Part shown: positions 9,267-17,943 of the stretch, piece after piece
Numbering within the stretch: position 1 is the stretch's first letter
Layout: the number at the start of each line of letters is the position of its first letter
From: Nitrosovibrio sp. Nv6
GTDB taxonomy: Bacteria; Pseudomonadota; Gammaproteobacteria; Burkholderiales; Nitrosomonadaceae
Direction: 5' to 3'
Assembly: GCF_900110495.1 (NCBI RefSeq)
Contig: NZ_FODX01000001.1
Coordinates: 744,001-808,000, forward strand
Length of the DNA stretch: 64,000 nt
Notes under the pieces: model-generated
What the model was told of the DNA's origin: nothing
The model's input: the letters and a program-made list of their open reading frames with translations, nothing else
Databases searched by the model: none
Made by a program: the position numbers and the translations under genes

Positions 9267-12034
9267 AGCTTTGCCGGCTCCTTGTCTGGTTTGGATGTCA
9301 CTTGGGATTCGCGGATTTTTGTCAACGTTTGACGGCAGACGTCCAACTCCTTATTTAAATCGCTTTTATTAGGCGCTGCTTCTCCCGCAAGCCATCGGTT
9401 GGCCCGGTCAACGTCATCAATGGACAGCGGCAGCATGTCCTTATGCGAAGGTCCGGCTGGCTGGCGTTCAAGATGGCTGGAAATTGCCGCCAGTTGCGCC
9501 GACACCGCCGGATCATCCTTCTTTCTTATCGCATCGGCAAACGCTTCCCACCTGGGTGTCTCCAGGCGCTCGCGTTGACGCCGGAGCGCGAAGTAATCCG
9601 CATTATCCAAAGTACCCGTAAGCCCCCACCGCTCGCGTATCGATTGCAGTTTCTTGAAGTCATCCCTATCCGCGCCGTGTTGTACGACCGCGTCTTTCGA
9701 TCCAAAGAGGTACTCGGCAAGACGGGGGGGGAATTTCACCTCCCCTGGAGGGAAGCGCTGGAAAGCAAACATTTGTAACGCGCTCAAGCGGGCATGGTTG
9801 GCGTTAGCGGGACAGCCCGCCCACTCCATGTTGTCGGCCAATGTCAATGTCCACAAAAAATCACGAGGTCTTGCTTCCAGGGATTGCAGATACCGGGGTG
9901 CTGCCTGAAGGGACCTGCCCAGTGCGTGCTCCGCCGCCGCCAGGGCTTCGGCCAATGGCGGGCTCACCGCCGGTTGAGTACCTGAAGGGTTATGGTACGG
10001 CTTAACGACCGTATCAAGCAATGCAGAATCGACTTTTTTGTCGGATAGTAACATCCAGATCATTGCCTCGGTGACTTCAGGTTCAGGCCCGCGCAGCCGC
10101 AGGAGCTCACGCAATGCCTGCCGGGCCGCTTCCCGGTCGCCACGAGCCATTTTCCGTATCGAGCGAAAATACCAGTAATCAGGCGCCTGCGCTATCGCGG
10201 GCTGCGCTTCGGCAACAGACAGCAGATGATCGAGCTCCTCCCAATTTTTTCGACTCCAGGAAAAATGCATGAGGCGTTGCAGATCTTCGATACGCTTCAA
10301 CTTATCCCATCCATAATGCGCAAGGCGCTCGCTTTTTTTATCGTCCTGATGCCGTGCCGCCAAACGTTGCAGATGCTCGAGTATTTCCACATCCTTTGGT
10401 CGAAGAACCAGGGCTTTTTCATAGGCTTTGACTGCCTGGTCATCCTTGCCCAGCTGCATGGAAACTTTAGCCAGCAGCAGCCAATAGTCTTCCGCATATG
10501 CGGCACCGGGCGGGCCCGGTTCGCGAAGCAGTAGTTCGAAGCTTTTTTGCGCGTTTCCCGCTTCTTCATATAACCGGGCCAATGCCAACCTCTGCTGCCC
10601 ATTCTGCGTGTCAGGCATTTCTTCGTACACTGTGATCGCCTCAAGAGGTTTGCCTTGAAGGACAAGTACATCTGCCAATGCTTTCATTATTGCCGGAGGG
10701 TCATCGAAACGTTCGGCGTGCTGGCGCAATTGCTGCTCAACCCGGGAGGGCTCTGCAGTGCTGAGACCAGCCTTGACATAAGCATCGACTTCGGCCGCGG
10801 TGAGCTTTCGGCGCGGCATGACAGCCTCAAGCAACTGTACCAGCGCTTCGTAATCCGGCTTCGCCAGAGCAAGAGCAAATGCCCGCGACTCCGCCTCTTC
10901 ATCGGCCACATGGAGCGCAAAAGACAACCAAAGGTCCAGCGCTTCGTCGGGTTGCGCGTTCCAGTCATAAATACGGGCAAGCAAACGGTGGCGTTCGCTG
11001 CCGACGACCAGGGAAGTTCGCAGCGACGCCGCGCGCGAAAGGCTTTCGCCCAGCAGTCCCATCGAAACCTGCAACCGCACCACGCGTTCGGCAAGCGATC
11101 GGTCCTTGGGCAATAACCGGCTGGCTTCTTCCAGCCAGGCCAACGCGTGCTCGCTATCCCCCATCGGCTCGGCAATATTTGCAGCCAGCAACAAAAGCCC
11201 GGCATCGCCCTTGAGCCCAGGACTTGCGGCATTGCTCAGCATCTGCACCGCAGCCTTCAAGGCCTCTTGATCGATGCCTGCCTGAAGGTAGGCGCGTAGG
11301 CAGGATTTCGCCATTTCCGGCTTTTTCTTCGCGGTTTGCTCAAGCACCAGGGCCTCGCACCAATGCCGCGCCGCCAACCGGGGCTGAGCAGCCGCCATGC
11401 GCTGCTTTGCCGCGAAAGCAAGCCAACGTGATTTTTTTTCGTCGGTTTCATCCCGCAGAACAAGCAGCTGCTCAAAAGTTTCGGCCAGCACCGAGGGATC
11501 GCCAAACTGTTCCGCCAGCGTAACAACTTGACTGAGCTCGCTATCTTTGTCCGCAATTCGCAATAATGACGGAACGAGTTCAGCGATGCGGGCACGCAGT
11601 GCCGTTTCGACATCCTCGGCAGGGCGCCGGTAGAGTTGCTGCAAGGACAGCTTGAGTTCCGCAAGGCGGATTTCATATGTCAGGCCGGATTCGGGGGCCC
11701 GTTTTAAAGGATCGATAGCCTGGGCCGCTTCATCAGTCATGCCTGCTTCCGTCAGTACCTGGACGAAAGACAGACGTAACGGAGCGTTGTGGGGATCGGA
11801 CTGGACGAGAACGCGAAGATAAGCCACCGACAGCGCATCGTTTGCCGACAGATTGGCGGGATCCCTGAACGCGGGCTGACGAGGAAATAGTATCCAGAAA
11901 ACGATTAGAAGTACCGCGCTAAGGAACATTAGCGCGGGCGCATTCAACAGCGATTCCCGCCGTATTTCAGCACTCAAGCCGGAACTCTCCTGACGCCTTG
12001 TTCGCTGATATCGCATAAATGGAATGGGAATCAT
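9263..12034 (-). CDS. pelB: PelB-like TPR scaffold lacking the beta-barrel
   Basis: This 923-aa protein sits where pelB and pelC are expected. A short basic tail and one membrane segment (about residues 33-50, LMFLSAVLLIVFWILF) are followed by many TPR-like helical repeats to about residue 650, for example near RLALARLYEEAGNAQKSF. Known PelB (about 1190 aa) has the same membrane anchor and TPR scaffold, and then a C-terminal outer-membrane beta-barrel. Here the last 270 residues are helical and charged, ending in a lysine-rich tail, so no barrel is apparent. The ATG at 12034 lies 68 nt inside pelA; a second ATG at 12016 is possible. The end overlaps pelD by ATGA. Confidence 0.8.
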   Translation of the reverse strand: MIPIPFMRYQRTRRQESSGLSAEIRRESLLNAPALMFLSAVLLIVFWILFPRQPAFRDPANLSANDALSVAYLRVLVQSDPHNAPLRLSFVQVLTEAGMTDEAAQAIDPLKRAPESGLTYEIRLAELKLSLQQLYRRPAEDVETALRARIAELVPSLLRIADKDSELSQVVTLAEQFGDPSVLAETFEQLLVLRDETDEKKSRWLAFAAKQRMAAAQPRLAARHWCEALVLEQTAKKKPEMAKSCLRAYLQAGIDQEALKAAVQMLSNAASPGLKGDAGLLLLAANIAEPMGDSEHALAWLEEASRLLPKDRSLAERVVRLQVSMGLLGESLSRAASLRTSLVVGSERHRLLARIYDWNAQPDEALDLWLSFALHVADEEAESRAFALALAKPDYEALVQLLEAVMPRRKLTAAEVDAYVKAGLSTAEPSRVEQQLRQHAERFDDPPAIMKALADVLVLQGKPLEAITVYEEMPDTQNGQQRLALARLYEEAGNAQKSFELLLREPGPPGAAYAEDYWLLLAKVSMQLGKDDQAVKAYEKALVLRPKDVEILEHLQRLAARHQDDKKSERLAHYGWDKLKRIEDLQRLMHFSWSRKNWEELDHLLSVAEAQPAIAQAPDYWYFRSIRKMARGDREAARQALRELLRLRGPEPEVTEAMIWMLLSDKKVDSALLDTVVKPYHNPSGTQPAVSPPLAEALAAAEHALGRSLQAAPRYLQSLEARPRDFLWTLTLADNMEWAGCPANANHARLSALQMFAFQRFPPGEVKFPPRLAEYLFGSKDAVVQHGADRDDFKKLQSIRERWGLTGTLDNADYFALRRQRERLETPRWEAFADAIRKKDDPAVSAQLAAISSHLERQPAGPSHKDMLPLSIDDVDRANRWLAGEAAPNKSDLNKELDVCRQTLTKIRESQVTSKPDKEPAKL

Positions 12035-14732
12035 CGCGGCGGGCCGTCAACGCCTCGCCGTTCAGACTCAACGCACAGGACTTGGGTACTTCAAGGGTAA
12101 AATCCCCGCGTGGCTCAAATAAAAGTGTGGCGGAGCCATCATCATTGAGGTGCCAGGATTTTAGCGGGGCGCCGGCATCGATCAGCCTCAAGGCCGGGGC
12201 GGCATTTCCCTTACCCCGGCTGTGCTTGAGGACGGCGTGATTGCGTGCGAGATAAATATAACGGTCGGTATTTCGGTCGGAGTATCCGACAACATCGGTT
12301 GAGATTTCTGGCACCATTTCAGAAACAGGCAGTCGCACCGTTCTGAGCGCATCTCCAAAAAGGAGCCAATTGCCATCCAGGTCGCGCGCAATGCTCGCTG
12401 TCTGAAAGGCCTGCGCACGCTGAACATATTCATCGAGCCACACGCCAAGCACATTTTCCTTACGCTGCGCATCGGCTAACTGATCCAGAAGCTCCGCCCC
12501 TCGCGCGTGTAACAACGCGTCGGCATGAATGGACAGGGATGATATGCGCAGCCGCCGTGGAAGATCGAGCCGGCGGTTCCAGTCGTTGACTATACCGAAG
12601 TTCAATGCTTCCCCATACCAGAGCTGCGCAAACAGCGGCTCGGCGGTCAAGGGGGTCAACACCTGGGTGCCCCACTCGGTAGGCCGCAGTGTCGGAGAGA
12701 GATCAGCGATAGATAACGGGCCGCTCTGCCAATGGAGACCTCCTCCTCCGTAATTCGGCAGGCCGGCTTTCCATGCGGCCGCCATAGCGGCCGGTACGGG
12801 TTTGCCATCGCCGGACCAGATAAGCAACAGTGGAGAACCTGGCGCCACGGATTGCAGGAACGGGATGGTTCCCGCAGTTTCGCGCGTCATCTCCGCCGCA
12901 TAACCTTCCATGAACACGCTATAGCGATAAGGCTGCTGATCGGCATCTGTCTTGCCCTCGAACACGCCCCAATAGAAAGGGTGGCTGTAAGTGTGGCTCG
13001 CCAATCGAACCTGCGGCATGGCTGCCAATTGCCTTACCTTTGCGCGCCGCTCTTCACTGTTTGCTTCAGCCTCGATGACACCCAGTGTTACCGGCGACGG
13101 ATTCTTTCCGATCCATTGCCGAAGCCGGTCGATTGCTTCAACACCATGCTCGTCTTTCTCAAACAGGCGGTCGCCCCGCACCTCGACTATGCCCAGACGG
13201 CGTCCATTTTCCGTCGTCATATCGAACACCGGCTGCACCGGCAGGCGGAAAGCCGCCTGGAAAAAAGAAAAAGGGTCCAGCAGCCATTCATGGCGGCCTG
13301 ACGCGGTCTCGCTTATCAGATGGGGGTGCAACGCATAGCCTCCCCATGAACTGACCGCAACCGGATGATATACATTTTTTCCATCGCTCAACGTCAACCA
13401 TGCTCCGGTGCGATCGCGTACGCGAACATCAGGCGTACCGCTGCCCACCACCGGTGCTGCGGCTGGGCGGCCCAGGCGCTCACTGACGGCGCCGAGTTCA
13501 AGCATGCCTGTCGTCGGTTGCAAGCTTCCCTGATAATCGATCAGATTGCGGCAGGCAACACCGCCCGGCAAATAGCCCATGAATACCACCGGCAAACCGG
13601 CATCGACCTCTGTTTGCAAACGTGCGCAAACATTCTCGTGGCGACTCCTGTCGTTGCCGTTGCCGTTGCTGCTGCCGTTGCCCAACCATGCAATTATGCC
13701 CGCATAACGTCCGACAAGCGGTTCGATGGGTAAAGGGAGCTTATCGACATACCAATAGTCGAGCGCCAGGCCAAGATATTCCAGCGGCATGGCTGCGTGC
13801 TTGAACAGATCCTGATCCATTTGTTGCGCCGGCGTGCCGTTTATGATTGCCAGCAACCTGCGCGGAGCCAAACGGATGCGGCCGTGCCCCAGCCATGTCA
13901 AATCGCCATTTGCGACCCACGGCATGAATCCGAGCTTGACAATTTCCTTTGCGGTTTTTTCCGCCTCGGTCCAGTTGCCCGGCTCGACATAATCGAGCAC
14001 GATAACCGGTACCTTGAATTCGTCTTGCACACGCCTCAACTGGCTGAGAAGCCACGTCCTGTTCTCTTCCTTGACTGGTGCATGCTTGCCGGTAACCGGA
14101 TCAAAACCCTGAAAAAGCGATTCCGCAACCATACCATCCGCATATTGGCTGGCGCGGTCCAGCACTTCGAAGCCGCGATTGAGGATGAGCTTGCAACCGG
14201 GAAAGCGCCGCTTTACTTCCGCCAGCAGCGCAACCAGCCCTTTCTCCTGCTCGGTACGTTCTGCACCTTCCTTTGTCACAAGCAGATAGCTGTCAACGGT
14301 ATCGAGGAAAAACGCGCGGTAGCCGTCACGCCATAAGCGGCCGAAATGGTGCTCCAGCAGATATTCGTGCCAGGCGGGATCAGTCATATCCATCACGAGG
14401 CTGTTCCATGCCGGATTAACGCCAATCGACCATTTCGTATCAATTCGCTCCATATCATCGCTGTTACGCGCTATCTCGCCGAATGAAACATAGGCAAATA
14501 TGAGCGAATCCAGATTCAACAAGGCTGTTCTCTCATGGGGGAGAACCTGGCTTGGCTGAATGACGATCTGATCGAAATGACGCAAATCCTCGACCGGCGG
14601 CCGGCTGCCATAGTAAAACGCAATGTCGCGCTGCTCGAGCACATCGGCAGACACAGGCGATGTCATTAACATGAACGGCAGCAACAACGGCCAGATGCGG
14701 AAGCGGAAAGACAATATTTTGCTATTGAGCAT
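11967..14732 (-). CDS. pelA: PelA, periplasmic Pel hydrolase/deacetylase
   Basis: PelA trims and deacetylates Pel in the periplasm. The 921-aa protein starts with a signal peptide ending near SPVSA (residue 29). It then has a glycoside hydrolase domain of the GH114-type TIM barrel (about 33-290, with AFYYGSRPP and FLDTVDSY), a middle region, and a deacetylase domain. The deacetylase metal-binding motif SHTYSHPF is visible, with His580 and His584. The C-terminal part is beta-rich. Length and order match the Pseudomonas protein (948 aa). It is the first gene of the minus-strand pel operon, with about 265 nt of leader sequence before it. Confidence 0.95.
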   Translation of the reverse strand: MLNSKILSFRFRIWPLLLPFMLMTSPVSADVLEQRDIAFYYGSRPPVEDLRHFDQIVIQPSQVLPHERTALLNLDSLIFAYVSFGEIARNSDDMERIDTKWSIGVNPAWNSLVMDMTDPAWHEYLLEHHFGRLWRDGYRAFFLDTVDSYLLVTKEGAERTEQEKGLVALLAEVKRRFPGCKLILNRGFEVLDRASQYADGMVAESLFQGFDPVTGKHAPVKEENRTWLLSQLRRVQDEFKVPVIVLDYVEPGNWTEAEKTAKEIVKLGFMPWVANGDLTWLGHGRIRLAPRRLLAIINGTPAQQMDQDLFKHAAMPLEYLGLALDYWYVDKLPLPIEPLVGRYAGIIAWLGNGSSNGNGNDRSRHENVCARLQTEVDAGLPVVFMGYLPGGVACRNLIDYQGSLQPTTGMLELGAVSERLGRPAAAPVVGSGTPDVRVRDRTGAWLTLSDGKNVYHPVAVSSWGGYALHPHLISETASGRHEWLLDPFSFFQAAFRLPVQPVFDMTTENGRRLGIVEVRGDRLFEKDEHGVEAIDRLRQWIGKNPSPVTLGVIEAEANSEERRAKVRQLAAMPQVRLASHTYSHPFYWGVFEGKTDADQQPYRYSVFMEGYAAEMTRETAGTIPFLQSVAPGSPLLLIWSGDGKPVPAAMAAAWKAGLPNYGGGGLHWQSGPLSIADLSPTLRPTEWGTQVLTPLTAEPLFAQLWYGEALNFGIVNDWNRRLDLPRRLRISSLSIHADALLHARGAELLDQLADAQRKENVLGVWLDEYVQRAQAFQTASIARDLDGNWLLFGDALRTVRLPVSEMVPEISTDVVGYSDRNTDRYIYLARNHAVLKHSRGKGNAAPALRLIDAGAPLKSWHLNDDGSATLLFEPRGDFTLEVPKSCALSLNGEALTARRDDSHSIYAISANKASGEFRLEC

Positions 14733-14794
14733 TTTAAGTTCACTATTGCTATGCGTTAAACAGGGATATCAAAACAAGCGGTGATCTTCCCTTC

Positions 14795-14812
14795 ACCAGC
14801 TGTTTTGCTGGT
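14795..14812 (-). promoter_or_regulatory. Hairpin in the pelA leader
   Basis: ACCAGC (14795-14800) and GCTGGT (14807-14812) pair around a 6-nt loop. The hairpin lies about 65 nt upstream of pelA, in the probable 5' leader or promoter region of the pel operon. No known riboswitch consensus was recognised here, so a regulatory role is only a guess. Confidence 0.3.
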
Positions 14813-14997
14813 TGAGCGCCGGTAAAGCATTGTGATACAGCGTGGAGCAAAACTTATTGAGATATTCTTGCCTATCTGAACGATATGCTGGGGCATACCC
14901 GGCAAACGAGCTTAAGGTACTCCGGATAGCGTAATCTGTCGAACGTATGATTTTTTCGGAAACGCCTTAACGCCATAAGATGAAGGTAATATTCTGG

Positions 14998-16068
14998 TTA
15001 TTGACTCACCTTGTAAGGTAGTGGCATGATCTCCAGTGCCGGGCCCTCCAGAGACTTCCAATAAATTTTACCAGCCTCGACGCTGCTTATCTGTATCACC
15101 GCCAACACATCGAATCCACCGCCTGGCGAGGCTGCTGCGTTCATTACCATGCCGCTTGATTGTTCTCCCATATCAGCGCTGAACAATTCGTCTCCCGCTT
15201 CAACCGGAATTTTTGAATCGGCCGACTGAATGTTGGCGAGATACATGCGGCGTTTTATTTTGCCCAAATACTGGGTGCGAGAGACGATTTCCTGGCCAGG
15301 ATAACAACCTTTCTGAAAGCTTATCCCGCCGATGGCATCCAGATTGGCCATTTGTGGCACGAACTGCTCCTGTGTGGCAAGCGTGATCAGCGGGATACCC
15401 GCTTTGATCTCCAGCCAGTCCCAACAGGGGGCGCCTACTGGCATGGCATTCTGACTCAAGCGTTCCGCTACTGCGGGCGCATGCTCTGGAGCAACGATCA
15501 GTTCAAACCGGTCCTGTGCAAGGCGAACTACACTTGCATGTTCACCGTGAATCACGCCGAGATGGGAATCGGGAATACCGCCAGTAACTTGCTGTACAAG
15601 CGGCCCGGCGCCACTCCCGGCGAGACCCATACGTACCAGCATACCGCTACTGTCAACCAGTTTGACTTTGGCGCGCAGCACATACATGGATAAACGCTTC
15701 TGAATGGCTGCCAGCAATGCTGATGGCAATTGCATGACAAAGCCGCCATCATCTCCGTCACGGTCGCGCCAGATCAGAAAATTTGCCAGCATTCTGCCTT
15801 TTGGATTGCAATAGCTCCCATACGAAGCGGCCGAGGAACTGATCCGCCTTACATCGCAACTCAACTGTCCTTGCAGGAACGATTGCGCATCCTCTCCCGA
15901 AAATTGGATCAGGCCGAAGTGCGAAAGATCACTCAGCACTGTAGCAGACCCGGTACTTGCGGCGTGGGTGTTCGCAAGTTCGGCGGCAGCGTTGCCATAG
16001 CTGACGATGCGGTCATCCCTGATTATCGCGCGGCAGTTTTGCAGATAGGCTTGCCAGATAAGGTTCAT
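14998..16068 (-). CDS. ygfZ: YgfZ/GcvT-fold folate-binding protein
   Basis: The 356-aa product is a YgfZ family member. These proteins share the glycine-cleavage T-protein fold, bind tetrahydrofolate and help assemble or repair Fe-S enzymes such as the tRNA methylthiotransferase MiaB. The family signature KGCYPGQEIVSR is present at about residues 245-256, with the conserved cysteine. The N-terminal half has the expected FLQGQLSCDV and YCNPKGRM segments. It runs opposite to ygfX and is separated from pelA by a long leader. The call is firm; the exact partner proteins are not visible here. Confidence 0.95.
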   Translation of the reverse strand: MNLIWQAYLQNCRAIIRDDRIVSYGNAAAELANTHAASTGSATVLSDLSHFGLIQFSGEDAQSFLQGQLSCDVRRISSSAASYGSYCNPKGRMLANFLIWRDRDGDDGGFVMQLPSALLAAIQKRLSMYVLRAKVKLVDSSGMLVRMGLAGSGAGPLVQQVTGGIPDSHLGVIHGEHASVVRLAQDRFELIVAPEHAPAVAERLSQNAMPVGAPCWDWLEIKAGIPLITLATQEQFVPQMANLDAIGGISFQKGCYPGQEIVSRTQYLGKIKRRMYLANIQSADSKIPVEAGDELFSADMGEQSSGMVMNAAASPGGGFDVLAVIQISSVEAGKIYWKSLEGPALEIMPLPYKVSQ

Positions 16069-16156
16069 TCAGAACGATTTATGGCTGCGAAAAAGGTCGA
16101 TTATAAAGCATACGCTCCGGATGAGCGGCAAAATGCCAGGAATGAGATAATTGATT

Positions 16157-16678
16157 ATGGCCAGTCTCCTGCCTCCGCCCATTCCGCCGATACTCGTTGT
16201 CTGCCTCAAACCCTCCGCACGCCTTGCCGTGATGCTGAGTTTTGCCCACTTTTCCGCTATAGGCCTCTTGTGGCCCCTTGTGTTGCCTGTATCAGTCAAA
16301 CTGGCAGGTTCTGCAATGCTTGCTGCCAGCCTTATTTTCTACCTGAGGCGTTACGTATTGTTACGTTCACCGGATTCGGTAACTGGTTTCGAACTATCCG
16401 ATGAAATGGCGTGCATGCTTGAAACCCGGCGCGGAGAACGAATTGCCTGTGCACTGCTCGCCAGCAGCTTTGTAGCGCCCTACCTTACCGTACTCGAATT
16501 GAAACCCATGAAGCCTGCTGATGCCCGATTTTCAGAGCTTCCCCGACGCAGCGTTTTCTCGCGCAGCGTAGTGATACTGCCAGACGCAATAGATCCGGAG
16601 GAGTTCAGGCAGTTGCGGGTGCTGCTACGGTGGAAATGGAAAGACCCGAAAGACGCCCCGGCTGATCATCGGGGCTGA
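16157..16678 (+). CDS. ygfX: YgfX-like membrane protein (CptA family)
   Basis: This 173-aa protein has two membrane segments in its N-terminal half and a soluble C-terminal part with 'RSVVILPDAIDPEEFRQLRV', typical of the YgfX/DUF1434 family. In E. coli ygfX lies next to sdhE (ygfY) and ygfZ; CptA has been described as a membrane toxin that acts on cytoskeletal proteins. Here it is divergent from ygfZ, but no sdhE-like gene is beside it. I prefer the ATG at 16157, with GGAATGAG about 10 nt upstream, over a TTG at 16151. Whether it acts as a toxin without sdhE is unknown. Confidence 0.8.
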   Translation: MASLLPPPIPPILVVCLKPSARLAVMLSFAHFSAIGLLWPLVLPVSVKLAGSAMLAASLIFYLRRYVLLRSPDSVTGFELSDEMACMLETRRGERIACALLASSFVAPYLTVLELKPMKPADARFSELPRRSVFSRSVVILPDAIDPEEFRQLRVLLRWKWKDPKDAPADHRG

Positions 16679-16800
16679 GGCATTAGTATTGCAATATGGT
16701 ACCGCGGCTTGCCGGGCTTCGAGAATCAGCGGTTAATGTACAGGCAGAAGGCAACCGCATCAATTGCTCTGAATCTGCTCCGAAGCTTCACCGCTCCACC

Positions 16801-16835
16801 TTTGGCAAAATGTATTTTCCGGGCTTTTTGCCAAA
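16801..16835. promoter_or_regulatory. 10-bp inverted repeat upstream of cysB
   Basis: TTTGGCAAAA (16801-16810) and TTTTGCCAAA (16826-16835) are perfectly complementary with a 15-nt spacer. The repeat lies 97 nt before the cysB-type gene. It could be an operator (LysR regulators bind spaced dyads) or a terminator for the upstream ygfX transcript. No direct evidence separates these. Confidence 0.35.
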
Positions 16836-16931
16836 TGCCAAAGACATCACGAGGCTATTACAATACCCTTCGGTTATCCGCGCGCTGAGAAACAGACTCA
16901 ACCATTATGAGATATCTGGAAAAATAACAAT

Positions 16932-17879
16932 ATGAACCTACAACAGTTGCGCATCATCCATGAGACCGTCCGACAGAACTACAATCTCACCGAAGCGGCA
17001 AACGCCCTCTTCACGTCGCAATCCGGCGTCAGCAAGCATATAAAAGATCTGGAAGACGAACTGGGTGTCGAACTATTCGTGCGTAAGGGCAAGCGACTTC
17101 TCGGATTGACCGATCCGGGAAGGGAGTTGGTGAAAATCGTCGAACGCATCCTGATTGATACCAAAAACGTCAAGCGATTGGCTGAACAGTTCAGCAATCG
17201 GGACAAGGGACGGCTTACTATCGCCACCACCCATACGCAAGCGCGGTATGCGCTGCCCTCCGTGGTGACGCTATTCAAAAAGGCCTTTCCCCAAGTGCAT
17301 CTCGTTCTGCATCAAGCTAGCCCCGGTGAGATCGTAACGATGCTGCTCGACGGCATCGCAGACATCGGGATCGCTACCGAGGCGCTGGAGAGCGTCGCGG
17401 AATTGGTCTCTTTTCCCTATTATTCGTGGCATCATGCTGTGATCGTGCCACACGAGCATCCGCTGAAATCGATACAGCCGCTCACCCTTGAGGCGATTGC
17501 CGAGTTTCCAATTATTACGTATCACGAAGGCCTGACCGGACGAGCCGGAATTGATCAGGCGTTTGCAAGAGCCGGTTTGCTGCTCGATATCGCAATGTCG
17601 GCCTTGGATGCCGATGTCATCAAAACATACGTTGAGCTCGGGCTTGGGGTAGGTATCGTTGCCTCGATGGCGTTCAATCCCACACGCGACACACGACTCA
17701 ATCTGCTCGACAGTTCACACCTTTTCGAGAAAAATACGACAAATATCTCTGTTCGCCGCGGCCATTATCTTCGCGGATACGCCTACCGCTTCATCGAGTT
17801 GTGCCTACCCTCCCTAACCGAGTCCGCAATTCGCTCGGGCGTCAAACCGGAGGCTGATGATGTAGAACTCGATAATTGA
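16932..17879 (+). CDS. cysB: CysB-type LysR transcriptional regulator
   Basis: The 315-aa protein begins with MNLQQLRIIHETVRQNYNLT and a winged helix-turn-helix (about residues 2-60, TEAANALFTSQSGVSKHI). Both are characteristic of the CysB/Cbl subgroup of LysR regulators. The effector domain follows (about 90-300), with TTHTQARYALP near residue 100, where CysB binds its ligand. CysB proteins switch on sulfur assimilation genes when acetylserine builds up. No sulfur genes are adjacent, so its targets here are unknown and a paralogue such as Cbl/SsuR remains possible. An inverted repeat lies about 100 nt upstream. Confidence 0.88.
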   Translation: MNLQQLRIIHETVRQNYNLTEAANALFTSQSGVSKHIKDLEDELGVELFVRKGKRLLGLTDPGRELVKIVERILIDTKNVKRLAEQFSNRDKGRLTIATTHTQARYALPSVVTLFKKAFPQVHLVLHQASPGEIVTMLLDGIADIGIATEALESVAELVSFPYYSWHHAVIVPHEHPLKSIQPLTLEAIAEFPIITYHEGLTGRAGIDQAFARAGLLLDIAMSALDADVIKTYVELGLGVGIVASMAFNPTRDTRLNLLDSSHLFEKNTTNISVRRGHYLRGYAYRFIELCLPSLTESAIRSGVKPEADDVELDN

Positions 17880-17943
17880 ACGGACTGCCGCGACACTTCA
17901 TTCCCTCTCGCTGCCCGTCTCAGAGAACCGATGCTTATCAATA

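Noticed and set aside
15730..16404. 224-codon plus-strand frame opposite ygfZ
   Set aside because: It is antisense to ygfZ and overlaps ygfX in another frame; both of those have clear family signatures.
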